Position numbers and translations under genes: made by a program. A stretch of 64,000 nt of DNA from Hevea brasiliensis (taxonomy: Eukaryota; Streptophyta; Magnoliopsida; Malpighiales; Euphorbiaceae), in the NCBI RefSeq assembly GCF_030052815.1, contig NC_079501.1:41659593-41723592 (forward strand), given 5' to 3'. The notes under the pieces are model-generated. The model searched no databases. It was not told the origin of the DNA and saw only the letters and a program-made list of their open reading frames with translations. Below, in pieces: positions 46,794 through 58,183 of the stretch. Position 1 is the stretch's first letter; each line of letters opens with the position of its first letter.

Positions 46794-49700
46794 TGTCACA
46801 CCCTACCCTCTGTAAGGCATAACATGATCCCAGTAGTATACCTAATGAATTACCAACTCCGCTTCATCGATAATCCATTAAATACACTACAAGGGATTTT
46901 AAAACTTTTCTTACTTCTTTTTGTGGTGAGCACTATTTACAGTGTGTGAAAGACTTTGGTGAATCAAGTGAAACAACTAACTCATTTGATTTATTTGGAA
47001 TATCTCAAAAATTTTGGCAAGGTGCCATTTGTATTTTGGACAAACAGTTCTTGTAAAATCAAAAACACTTCAATATATTTTCAAATCTCAACTCCAACAT
47101 TTTTATCAACACAACACATTTCTCAAGTCAAATCCACAGTAATTTTCAAAGACTAAGATACAAAGATATAACACAATTTTTACAAGAAAAATAAATCCTA
47201 ATTATTTTAAAACTTTATCAGACAACTTAAATTTACAATCGCTCAAAACCAAGAACAAAATATACATACAGTGAATATACATTACAAGATAAAATGCCAC
47301 ATGTGGTATACTCACTATACCCAAAAATCTCTCATCATGATACTAGCCTAGCTTAGCTCGCCTCTGTCTGCTCTCTACTGCGACAAGAATAAAGCTATCA
47401 CGAGACAATGTCTCAGCAGTGCACAACATTTACCAAATACAAATTTTAAATCATAATTCATAAATCATATCAATAGTGGATACTTAAAACCATAGTTAAA
47501 TTCAAGACAATAAATGTCAACAAGAATTTAAACTCCATTTGTTAATATCACAAAAATTTTCAATAAGTCAGATCATGGTTGAATTCAATAGACATTATAT
47601 GTCAATAAGAGTTTAAATCAATTTCACAATCTCACAATACATAATAACACAATTCGATCAAATAACTGAAGAATACAGTGTTGCCAATCTATAACACAAT
47701 TTAGGCCATGACACAATTTTTCTATATATGCCGTGTTGTATACCACGACAAGACATGCTCACCCCAATAATCGAAATCAATGAGGGAGGAAGCTAGCTAT
47801 ATAATGAGAACTCATCCATACTCACCTCAGACTGGGAAGTCAAAGAGGGAGGAACATAATCATACTCACCCCAGACTAATAAGTCAAAGAGGAAGGAATA
47901 ATCACACTCACCCTATTAATGGAGGAGGAACATATTATCAGTGTCATGCCAATTGTGAGTCAAAACAATTCCAAACATTTTATTCAAATGATCCGTAAGA
48001 ATCCAATAAATTTCCAAAGTTATAATTTCATTCACAAAATGGCAACACAATTCGTAATTCACTTCAATTTCCACAATAACCATTTACGTTGCTTTTCAAT
48101 CAATAAGTATCCATCAAATACCATTCAAACAATTTTTCACAGTTTCAAACCATTCACAATGTTTTTCAATCAATAAGTGTCCACCAAACACATTTCCACA
48201 ATTTAAAACAATAATATACAAATAGTCATAATTTATTTCAATTGAAAAATTCAAAAGAAATAGCCGTTGTGCACAAACCTCTGATATTTGTCTCCTGGTC
48301 TTGACTCAGTATTTCTTTCCCTTTTGCTGAGTCCTTGTTAACTGAGAAACACAATTTGAAGTGTTTCAGTGCTAAATTAAACTGTCTCTATCGATGGTGT
48401 TTGGTAAATAATGCACTGAACTCAATTATTCACTTAGTCACCTAATATACCGACCCTCATTGCGTTTTAGGTAAATTAGGTTTTAGTGTCGTTAATATGT
48501 CACATTCGATAAGGTTTTAGATTTGGTATGTTTTACCAAAGTCACTTCCTTGCTTAGTGCATTTTAATGCAAATTGCTGGATTCCGGAACACTAGTTTGA
48601 CCTAACCGGACGATCTAGTTCCCTCGGTTTTCGGGTCTCGGTCGAAACTACAAACTTGTAGATCTAGGTCTTATTGCACGCGGGGCAAAATTTCAGGTCA
48701 ATCCGAGTTAAGTAGACCAAGTTATGGTCATTATACTATTGCTGGTCAAATGGTACCATTTTAGGTCAATTTTAGGTCAATTTGGTCAACTCTGGTTCGG
48801 CCAGTTTTTGGACCCGAACTTGTGCAAGCTTTTTGACTTGCTTATGTTCATTTCTGGGCTTTGGTGTCTTCATAAGACTTGTAGGTATGGGTCTTAACTA
48901 TTCATGGTTAAAATTTCAGGTCAATTGGACCTGTTTTGAGTGAGTTATGGCCTAAATACTCACTGCTGCCCAAATGGTCAGTTTTTAGGTCTCAAGTGTA
49001 CCTAATCCGAATTGGTCATTTTTCACATCAACTTGCAAGCAGAATTTTGGTATGGTTTCTCAATGAAAGTTGGCACATTTTGTGCCTAGTTTCACCTCAA
49101 ATTGGTCTCATACCAATTGAGGTTACACATTTCAGGTTATGGGCTAAAATGTACACTGCCCTCAATATGTATTTCACACCCCACTTCAAACACACATATA
49201 CCTTGCAATTTGGTTCACTTCCCTACCAATCTGTTTTGGTGCATTAACCACAGTATAATCTACTTTACATTAACATTATTTTGGGCAGATTACCATTTTT
49301 AATGAAGCCACTTAGGTGATTGGAGGTGAAATGAAGGTGGTTAATGGAGCTTTTTCAATTTATGCCATGGAGGTTTTTGGAGAATTTAATACTGACATGT
49401 CAATTCCCTAGCTTGAAGATGAAATTGCATATTGTATAATGGGTGTACTACTGCCCCTTTAGTCCTTAATTAATTCCCTAGTGGTCCACTCACCACATTT
49501 AAATCATATTATAAGCTTAAAGTGCTAATTACACAATTTTCACTCAACTTTTGGTTATTTGCATTAGGTACCACTAAACTAATTTTTCATTTTATTTTCT
49601 AAGTGTAATATTATTTATTTTTAATGGACATTTAGGTCAAAAGACACTTCGGGATGTCAATTGACCATAATGCCCCTGTTCGGGTGGCTTTCCCGATTTT

Positions 49701-50094
49701 TCTGATACACGGTTTTGTCTGTTTATCGATTTCTCACTTTTCTTTGTACTAATTATTTAATTTTTCTTTGATCTTTCTAATGATATTTATTCTTCAATAA
49801 GGTTCTATTTATGTCCTAAAATGTTTTCCGTGGTTCCCCGATCCGAGTACTACCAACGGTCCACGCCGTGATTCTCCAAAGGCGTCACCCATCGTTAGGT
49901 TTCCCTGCTCGTTTAACTTGATCACATTTCTTTGCAATCATTTTTCCTTTGTTTTTCTTGTACTTTCTTTTCTTTTATTTCATTATTTTATGTCTCCTCA
50001 CTCTCATTGAAGTGTGGTTCTAGGCATCCTAGCTGTCCGGACAACACTGGTCACTGGAGCAGCAGAACGCACTACCGAACTTAGGGGTGTTACA
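46794..50094 (-). repeat. 5' LTR of H
   Basis: The 3301 bp LTR is almost identical to 42367-45681 over long runs (for example 43930-44900 against 48350-49310), with clusters of small differences near 46850, 47330-47410, 47830, 48575, 49360-49400 and 49840-49900. Confidence 0.92.
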
Positions 50095-50099
50095 ATGAG

Positions 50100-50371
50100 A
50101 TTGTCATGGGCCTCAGTTCTCTGATCTCCAACTTTTTGTATATTGATAGAGGCATTAAACTCACGCTTGCCCCAAGATCATAGAGGGCCTTGTCTATTTT
50201 CTTATTGCCAATGAGGCAGGGTATGGAGAAGCTTCCTAGATCTTTCAACTTTAGAGGTAGTTTATTTTGCAGTATGGCACTGCATTCCTCTATTAGAGCT
50301 ACTATCCCAAAGTCTTCCAGCTTTCTTTTCTTTGACAGAATTTCCTTAAGAAATTTGGCATAGGATGGCAT
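50100..50371 (-). pseudogene. Athila E protease, N-terminal part
   Basis: The frame reads YAKFLKEILSKKRKL, LKDLGSFSIPCLIGN, then ALYDLGASVSLMPLSIY. The catalytic motif expected as D-S/T-G is D-L-G here, so the key second residue is changed. It is cut after MTISL by the insertion of H. Confidence 0.82.
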
Positions 50372-50424
50372 CTGAGAGGTTGCTTCAGTGAAGGGGATGT
50401 TGATATAAAGTTTCTATAAAACTT

Positions 50425-51948
50425 CTAAAACTGCTTGTCCAATTTGGCTTTCTGAAATCTCCTAGGAAAAGGTAGGGGAGGCTGGTATGGCTCTGATAAC
50501 TTCTTTTTCTTCCCTGCTTCCTCTTCTTGATCTTTCTTGACTTCTCCCTCCTTTTTCTCTGCTTGGCATTCAGATTTTTCTAAGGTCTCATATGTTAGTT
50601 CTTTCTCTGATTGTACTAGAGTTCTCCCACTCCTCAATGTAACTGCCTTACAATGCTCCCTTGGGTTCATCTCCGATTGATTAGGCAATTTACGAGCAGC
50701 CTTACTTGAAGAACTTTCTTGCTGAGCAATTTGATTCTCTAGCATCTTGTTATGGGTAGCAAGTTGGTCCATTCTAGAAGTTAGCTATTTAATCAATTCA
50801 TTCTGTTGTTATTGAGCTGCTAGGAACCCTTCCATCATGGATTCCATGGTCATCTTCAGTTCAGGTTATTGAGGTTGAGGAGGCAGTGGTGGCTATGCAA
50901 AGTTTTGGCCTCTGTTCTGAAATCCAAGGGGTGCTGGCAGTTTGTACCCCCGTTGCTTATTTATTGGCTAGTTTTGCTAATTGGACCATGAGAAATTTGG
51001 GTGGTTTCTCCATCCATGGTTATAAGAGTTTCAATATGGATTGTTGGACTGCCTCTGGTTGAAGTTTCCTCCATTATTCACATACTTCATTTGTTCTGTG
51101 GAGGGTTCATTGAAGCTGTTATATTCTGAACTCATGTACCCTCCTCCATAGCTGTCCTCATGTTGACTATTTGTACCAACTGCATTGGCTTGCATTCTAT
51201 CAAGTCTCTTTGTGAGCTGATCAAATTGAGCATTTATCATGCTTAGGGTGTCTACTTCCAGGACCCCTGCTGTTCTCCTTGCATTTCCTCTTTCATTTGA
51301 CCACTCATAATTATGGTATGGAACCCTCTCTAGAAGTTTAAGTGCTTGTGTCACTGTTTTCTCCATTAAGTCACCTTCTGCAGCTGAATCAATTGTGCTC
51401 CTTGCAGAAGGTAGTAACCCATTATAGAAATTTTGCACTAATAACCAATCCTCAATGCCATGGTGTGGAAATTCCTTCTACAGATCTTTATATCTTTCCC
51501 ATGCATCATAGAGTGATTCACCTTCCTCTTGTCTGAAGGTGTTGAGCTCAAGTCTCAGTCTTGCAGTCTTTGCAAGTGGAAAATACCTTGTTAGAAAAGC
51601 TTGTGAGAGGTTTTCCCAAGTAGTGAACATTCCTGCTGGTTGAGAAAGTAACCACTTCCTTTCTCTGTCTCGATGGAAGAATGGGAATGCTCTGAGTCTT
51701 ATGGCTTTATCAGACACTCCATTCATCTTAAATATGTCACAAAGGGCAAGAAAGCACTGGAGGTGATAATGTGGATCTTCTATTGGTGAACCTGCAAACT
51801 GGGTTTGGCGAATCATTTGAAGCCATGCAAGTTTTAATTCAAAGTTGTTGGCTTCCACTGTGGGTCTAGTGACACTGGGCTGAAATCCTTGGACAGATGG
51901 AGCTCTGTAGTGTCTCAAGAGTCTTCGTCTGTCATTATTATCGGCCAT
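50425..51948 (-). pseudogene. gag: Athila E gag (broken)
   Basis: The start is ATG 51948 (MADNNDRRRLLRHYRAP). The retrotransposon gag domain is visible (FELKLAWLQMIRQTQFAG, RAFPFFHRDRERKWLLSQP, LSQAFLTRYFPLAKTARLR). It continues at 51438-51031 (NFYNGLLPSARSTIDSAAEG) and at 50772-50425, where NKMLENQIAQQESSSSKAAR and CKAVTLRSGRTL are typical of Athila. Stops separate the three parts (about 51477, several between 51030 and 50773). Intact, the protein would assemble the particle. Confidence 0.87.
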
Positions 51949-52195
51949 GGTTGGAATTATAGGATCTTATTGATCGTGCTCATGATGTTTCCTTTCCCTC
52001 CTGATGGCTCTCAGAGTTCTGTCTATCTCCGGATCACCATCCAAAATTTCTTCTTCTTGCCTTGTTCTGGTCATATGCCAGATCGAGCACCTGAGAGAAA
52101 AGAAAATAAATAAAACAAATCAAATAAAATTAGATAATAAATATAATTTCCTAAATTAGCTAAATTGCCTATCGCTCGATATTACTAAAGCCAAT
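51949..52195 (-). other. Leader of Athila E
   Basis: This is the untranslated stretch between the primer site and gag. I see no conserved element in it. Confidence 0.5.
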
Positions 52196-52213
52196 TCCCC
52201 GGCAATAGCACCA
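52196..52213 (-). other. Primer-binding site of Athila E (tRNA-Asp type)
   Basis: The minus strand reads TGGTGCTATTGCCGGGGA. Athila elements typically use TGGCGCCGTTGCCGGGGA, complementary to tRNA-Asp; the two differences are C-to-T and G-to-A changes. The gap to the LTR is 6 nt. Confidence 0.82.
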
Positions 52214-52219
52214 AAAACT

Positions 52220-53793
52220 TGTTTATTGGTTTTACAACCACCGCAAGTGCACGGATCGCTAACAAGTAATAAAGTGATGAGTAAAGTATCGTTCACACGA
52301 GGAATTTGATTAGTAAGTTCCAATCTACACAGTAATTTTGACTGTTTAGGCTATCGGACAATGAAGGAATGAAAGTTATCTATTTTAAACACTAAAATGA
52401 TAAACTTAAAATGAAGTAATCTATTTTGGAACAATTCTAGAATTAAGATTTCACACCTGATGGAAATCAGTCCTAAGGTATCCTAAGTCCTCTCTCAAGG
52501 CACCTATGGTGTATTCTAATTAACTAAAACCCGACTTTCGTGGCGACCAAATTAATTAAAATACTTTAAGGTCTTTGACTAATTTTGAAATTTCACAAAG
52601 GTATCAGCCTATGTTTAGGTTAGAATTCCTACGTTCAAGATCTTGATTTTTTAATATTAATCTTCACCTTTCAGTCCTTCAATTAATATCTACAATCAAT
52701 ACTAAGTGGGTACCAGCACATAGCATGCATTAAGATCACAAGAAATTAAATCAAGGAACAAATCTCAAATCCAATAAATAAAACTTAATATTTATCCATA
52801 ACAATGATTACAAGCATTACTCTCCCAATTTCAGAATATGAAAACTACTCACTCATGAGTTCAACAAACATCATGATAAAAAGGTAAAGACAGTAAAAGG
52901 AAATCATATAGAAGAAATAAAATAATAAAAATCCGTTTAAGGAGATGGAATGAAGGAACCGAAGAGAGTTTGTAGCTTGATCTTGTGGAACTTTAGCTGG
53001 AAAACTCCTCTTGATACTGATATTCTTCTCCTCAAGACGGCTGGAGAGATTGCAGAATGCGAGTTTCTTTAAAACTCCTAAAAAGTGCTGTCAAAGGATC
53101 CTCTCTCTTTTTTGGATGTTTTCTCTTTCCATTTATAATAGCTGTTCTAGTGTTAGGTCATTTTGAGTCCCAAAAGCCTTAGGAGTCTAATTTGAATGTG
53201 TAAACAAGAGCAGGAATTCAGGTTTGAAAACTAGCTGCCACATGGTGCACGGTCCGTGTGTCATTACACGACCCTGGGCCGTGTAACTTACTAGAGTGGA
53301 ATTATGGAATCTTGCAATGGGCAAAAACTTACACGGGTCTGCGCTGGCTACATGGGCTGTGTACTTTTGTTCTCAGAAAGTTCTTCAAGCTTGTGCCTGG
53401 CAGAGACTTACAAAGGTCCCTGCAGATTACATGGGTCCCTGCAGATTACACGGGTCTAATTACACGACCTGTGTACTTTTGTTTCTCCATTGGCTCTCTG
53501 GCTTTCATTTGGCAGAAGGTTACACGAGTCTGGCTTTGCTTACACGGCCCGTGTACTTTGTATCAGCAAAAATTTTGAGTCTTTTGACCTCTCCAAGCTT
53601 CCCTTTTGCACTCCTATACTCTGGGGCTTCACCCAAACACCTGAAATGATGCAAAAAATATGAAATTAAGGGCTTGACAATAGAAATTACAAAAACTAAT
53701 GAAATGAACTACTATGCATGAGATTACATACCTAAATGCTATGAGATAGTATACAATTGTGCTTAAAAGTATCTATACAATTCAAGTGTATCA
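52220..53793 (-). repeat. 5' LTR of Athila E
   Basis: The 1574 bp LTR starts TGTTTATTGG and ends AAGTGTATCA on the plus strand, i.e. TGATACACTT...AATAAACA in element orientation, the usual Athila start. It carries a second palindromic ACACGG/CCGTGT cluster (53240-53560). The right flank ATAGA (53794-53798) should be matched left of the window. Confidence 0.85.
53240..53560. repeat. Palindromic ACACGG/CCGTGT array, LTR copy
   Basis: Variants GCACGGTCCGTGT, ACACGGGTCT, ACACGACCTGTGTAC and ACACGGCCCGTGTAC recur several times, interleaved with TTTTGTTTCTC-type spacers. It is related to the array at 38250-38640. Confidence 0.7.
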
Positions 53794-54919
53794 ATAGAGG
53801 ATTGAACCTCACAAGAAATGTGATGGGCAAGGAGTTGCTCACTTATAGTTTATTATAATTCCAATAATGGATGTGCCTGAGGATGATCAATAAGACTATA
53901 AGAATTCAATCACCCACTAGAAATCCATCCAACTAGGATTTCCGTTTCCTACTTTGGAAGTGTAGAATTCGCCAAGTTAGTGGAAGGACCAATTTGATTA
54001 AAAGACCATAATCACATTGGTTAATTACTTGATACATTTACTAATTAATTTAGTTATTCTTCTGATAATAATAAGCACACAACAACCACCACCATCTAAT
54101 ATAATTGCAAGCATACTTGATCATAATAGGTTGACAGGACCTAATCTTTTTGATTGGCTTAGAAATTTAAAACTTTTCTTGAGCCTAGAATGTATTGGAT
54201 ATGTTCTAGACTCAAATGTTTCGAGTCCCTTACCTGGAGAGGCCACTCAAGAAAAACATGACACTTTGGACAAGTGGAAGGAGCATGATATGAGAGTCAA
54301 GTGTTACATGTTTGCTTCTACGAGTAATGAGTTACAAAAGCAGCATGAAATATGCAATGCGCTAGTGAGATCCTCCTTCACCCACAAGAGTTGTATGGTG
54401 AGCATAGTAGGAATGTTAGGTATGAGATATCTAGGCAGCTATTTTGAATGAGGATGTCTGAGGGACAGAATGTTGGAAATTATGTCCACAAGATGATTTG
54501 GCTATAGAGCAGCTAGAACATCTTGACTTTAACATGGATTTCCAACTGCAGACAAATTTGATCCTTCAGTCCCTACCTGAGTCATTTGGGAATTTTGTGA
54601 CAAATTTCTATATGACTAAGCAGGAATACACCTTGGCTAGTTTACTTAACATGCCTGTTATTACCTAAAAGAATATGCCAGACAATAAAGGAAAAGAGGT
54701 AGCTTTGATTGCATCTTCTTCTGCTGGAAAGTCCAACAAGAAGAAGGGCAATAAGAAAAAGAAACCTCTAGTTCGAGGACATTCCAAGAAGATAGCCAAA
54801 TAGAAAGGGAAGGCCAAAGCCAATGGAGGCAAAGGGAAGTGTTTCCACTGCCAAAAGGATGGGCACTGCAAAAGGAACTACCCAGAGTATCTTGCTTCTT
54901 TGAAGGACAAGAAGAATAC
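53794..54919 (+). mobile_element. Copia C fragment (host of E and F)
   Basis: The sequence matches copia A from about 10155 to 11260: the end of the leader with GGATGTGCCTGAGGATG, then gag. It is cut on the left by Athila E and on the right by F, so the rest of C lies beyond the window on both sides. It is the outermost visible layer and belongs to the same family as A and B. Confidence 0.85.
54069..54919 (+). pseudogene. gag: Copia C gag (broken)
   Basis: The frame STQQPPPSNIIASILDHNRL matches A and B, but the initiator ATG is ATA. A one-base loss near 54351 shifts the frame (the expected HENMQS becomes HEICNA), and stops follow. The zinc knuckle at about 54840-54881 reads CFHCQKDGHCKRNY: the last cysteine is tyrosine, so metal binding would be lost. 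It is older and more damaged than the gag of B. Confidence 0.83.
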
Positions 54920-57900
54920 TGTAACACCCTCCCGATAGCAACCCCGTACATTCTACTGTTCCGGTGACCGGTGTCGGTTCGGACAGCTAGAACGTTCGAA
55001 AAAATATTTAAACTAAAGTGAGAACCATAATTAACTCAAATATTAATAAGAAAAATTTAGGAAAAATTTTAGAAATAAAATACAACCAAGTTAAACGAGC
55101 CGGTGCCCTAGCGATGGGTAACCCAGAGGGAAGTTGCGGCTCTCGCAACTAGGAGCCCTAGAGCCGGGGGAAAAATTATAAAATAATTTTTGGGACTCCA
55201 GAGAAGGGTTATTGAGGTTCCCATGGCATTAGAATGCCAAGAAAATAATTAGAAAAATTTTTCAATCGGTACAGACAATTTTAACCCGTTAAGCCAAACG
55301 GAGGGCATTTTGGTCATTTCGCCTTCAGAGGTGATTTTTTGCCGACTTGTCCAGTTGAGTAAATAATTAATATGACACAAAATATGAATTAATGTTGATG
55401 AAAAATTAATTCGAAGTTAGTAGAAAAGAAAAGAAAAGAAAAATCAATAAAAAAGCCAAATATGACATCATTAGGATGTCATTTAAAAACTTCCACCAAT
55501 CAAAATTAAACAACCCTTTAAACTAACCAATAAAAGAGACAAACCAAGACAAAAGAATTAAAAATGCAGCTGCCTTCTTCTTCTCCAATTCCAGCCGAAA
55601 CTTTGCTTGCCCTAAACCTCCATTAATCCTTCAACCAAAGCTCAAGTTCTCTCCTTATTTCACCATAAATTTTCCTACTCCATTCACTAAAACTTATCCC
55701 CACATCACAAGGTAACTCTAGGCAGCCACAAAGAGGAGGAATTCTAGAGTTTTCACAAGCTCAATAAGTTGAGCAAAGAGGTTAGTGCTTTATTTCCTCT
55801 CTCACTCTTTTAATCTTTGTTAGAGCATCAAATTAAGTTAAGAAATTGTAATAATTTGAAGTAAATTATATATGTTAGAGTATCTTCAATTTTTGGCAGC
55901 CCTAAGGAAGGAATGATTTTGATTGTTTGATGGACTTAGAGTGAATTATAGCTTATGTTTAAAGTGTATACATATATATATACAAAGAATAAAAGAGTTA
56001 ACTAAGGAAATTTGTAAAAACTTTGAAATAGTGCTAGGGTTTAGGAGTGAAAATTTGACTTTGCTTATAAAATTGTTAGAGAACATTTTAATGGTCAATT
56101 AGTGACCATTTTAGGTAAGTTGACCATAATTTGGACTGCCATATAGCATGGCAAAGTGAATGAGTATGCTGCCTAGGGACAGCAGCGGAATGGCTGAGAT
56201 TCCAGTCCACTTAGACAGCCATAACTTTGGTTGTGTAGGTCCAATTGGTGTTTGGTCAATTGGACATGAAACTAGGCTTATAATGGCACATTTTTTCTGA
56301 AGAAACCATGCCCAAAAGACCAAAGCAAGTGGACCAAAAGTTGGCCCCAATCCGGATACTCCCTTATAGAAATGACCAAATGAACAGTAACTGTTCATTT
56401 GGCCATAACTTACTGTAGATATGGTCAATTGACCTGCAATTTTTACAGAAACAAGTTAAGACATAGACAAACAACTTTCATGAAGAAATCTACCCCAAAT
56501 TATGGCCAGAACCTATTCAAAAATGCAATCACAGTCACGGTTCATGGTACTGTAGATTTGGTAATTCTGCAGTTTTGGAAATCCGGCCAGCTGTGGTTTT
56601 TGGACCATATATGGAGCTACAAAACTCCAAATGGAGTGATTCAAAAAAGGAAATTCAACTAGACAAAATAAGGAACAACTTTCATGTTCGCCATTTCTTC
56701 AAATTCCCACTGTAACAGAGCTTAATAGAACAGTAATCTTAGGCTTCAAAAACTGAAATTTCTGCCCTCTTGGTTTTAAGTTAGAAATGGTAATGGTGAC
56801 CAATTCCAACAAGTTTTAAATACAAAATATGGTATGTTGGGAGTGCCAAAACCAATGTACCTAATTTCTACCTAAAAGTCAACATTTTTGTTGATCAAAG
56901 AGGTGAATAGTGACACCGAAACTTAAAATTCACAAAGTGAAGAATTTAAAAGTTCCAAATGCCCTAGTATACCTAACAAGATTGGTTTGGATTGTTTGGC
57001 ATGCCAATAGGGTTCAGTTAGCAGTACTGCACATGGCAATATGCCATTCTGTGATTTTATGGCTTTTAGCCATTCTGACCTTGTATTGAGATTTGGCCTT
57101 GTGCCTGATGTATTTACAGCTTGTTAGCTGTTCTGTTGCACACCGGGAGATGCATATGTGACCGATGGTGTGATGGCCCGAGGTACTAGATACCCAGTGC
57201 CAGTTTATCCGTTTTCCAGTCCAGTCGTTCAGTATAGGTTACTTGGGCAACCAAATGAATGAAAGTGAACAAAATTAATGAATATAATGGATATACCAAT
57301 ACCAAACAAATAAAACATATACATTCACTACATATTCATTTTCTGCTATTTTCTTTTATTTTATTATTGCACCACTAAGCATTATTGCTTAGCGCGTTGC
57401 TTTTGCCACGCGTAGGTACTGGAGATACTGATCGTGAGCCCAGTAGACCGCAGACTGGGTGAGTCCATCCTGCAGTTCTGCACAGTGTCCGTGTCACCTC
57501 ACCACCTGCAGTGCATTGGTAGGACACTAGGTGTCATTTTGTCATTTGTAACTAAATTTTTATTTTCTCATATGTATTTAGAATTATGTAATGTATTTTG
57601 AAGTTCATGTAAATTATGAAAATTGTATTTGTGAATGGAAAAGTAAATATCTATCTATGACTTGGATATGTATGGAAGTAAATTGAGTATTTATCTGTTG
57701 CTTATATATGAATACCCTGTGAAATGATGATTGAGAAATGAGATTGGAAAATGTTGAGATTTTGATATTGAGACTTTGTTGATGAATTGAAGTTGGGATT
57801 GTTTGGAAATTATTTGGAAGTGTTTTTAACAGGTTCCGAAGAACTGTTTTCTCCATTTTTAGCCGGTACCCTGCCGGATTTTCTATAAAATTTTTGGAAC

Positions 57901-58061
57901 CTCAAATAAATTATAATTTCAATAAATGACTTAAATAAATTATATTTCACAAGTTATATTCAAAATTATGATGAAAATTAATTAAGATAAAATAGAGTGT
58001 GCCGGTACACCATGTGGCATAGCTTGCTCGGCTACACTGTAGACGGGTAAGGGGTGTCACA
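54920..58061 (+). repeat. 5' LTR of F
   Basis: It starts TGTAACACCCTCCCGATAGC and ends GGTAAGGGGTGTCACA. It holds GGGCATTTTGGTCATTT (55303-55319), a splice-donor-like AGAGGTTAGT (55777-55786), degenerate repeats (about 56220-56690), a TGGC/GCCA cluster (57020-57150) and the double stem-loop (57369-57414). Confidence 0.93.
57369..57414 (+). other. Double stem-loop in LTR of F
   Basis: The first hairpin is CTAAGCA-TTAT-TGCTTAG. The second is GCGTTGC-TTTT-GCCACGC with one mismatch. Both follow GCACCA, and a GTAGGTAC follows them. Counterparts are in every gypsy LTR of the window except Athila (see findings). Confidence 0.75.
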
Positions 58062-58066
58062 TTTAG

Positions 58067-58078
58067 TGGTATCAGAGC
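58067..58078 (+). other. Primer-binding site of F
   Basis: TGGTATCAGAGC begins 5 nt after the LTR and complements initiator tRNA-Met perfectly. Confidence 0.9.
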
Positions 58079-58183
58079 CTGGTTTAGGCGTTTCTGGGCC
58101 TAGATTGAGTCCATACCATGCATTGCATTTGTAAGAGTCGAGGTGACACTAATGCAAATCTGTTTGTCTTTATTAAATAGGAT

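Larger units (their letters stand above)
42367..50094 (-). mobile_element. Element H: non-autonomous gypsy derivative with 3.3 kb LTRs
   Basis: The two LTRs (42367-45681 and 46794-50094) are direct repeats around a 1112 bp interior. Target duplication ATGAG is perfect (42362-42366 and 50095-50099). On the minus strand the order is 5' LTR (right), primer site, interior, polypurine tract, 3' LTR (left). There is no pol. The LTRs belong to the G2 family. It splits the protease of Athila E, and the E reading frame continues across it. Confidence 0.93.
37545..53793 (-). mobile_element. Athila-type Ty3/gypsy element E, split by H and truncated by D
   Basis: From right to left the element has its 5' LTR, an Athila primer site, gag, protease, RT, RNase H, integrase and an env-like frame. 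The pol order (RT before integrase) marks Ty3/gypsy. The primer site, the gag C-terminal block CKAVTLRSGRTL, the RT box FMDDFSIYG and the extra frame after pol point to the Athila lineage. D interrupts the env-like frame at 37545, so the 3' LTR lies left of the window. E itself sits in copia C. Every coding region has stops or frameshifts, making it one of the older layers. Confidence 0.9.

Noticed and set aside
53258..53649. Two overlapping frames of 106 and 117 codons in the Athila LTR
   Set aside because: They run through the palindromic array inside an LTR and have repetitive composition.
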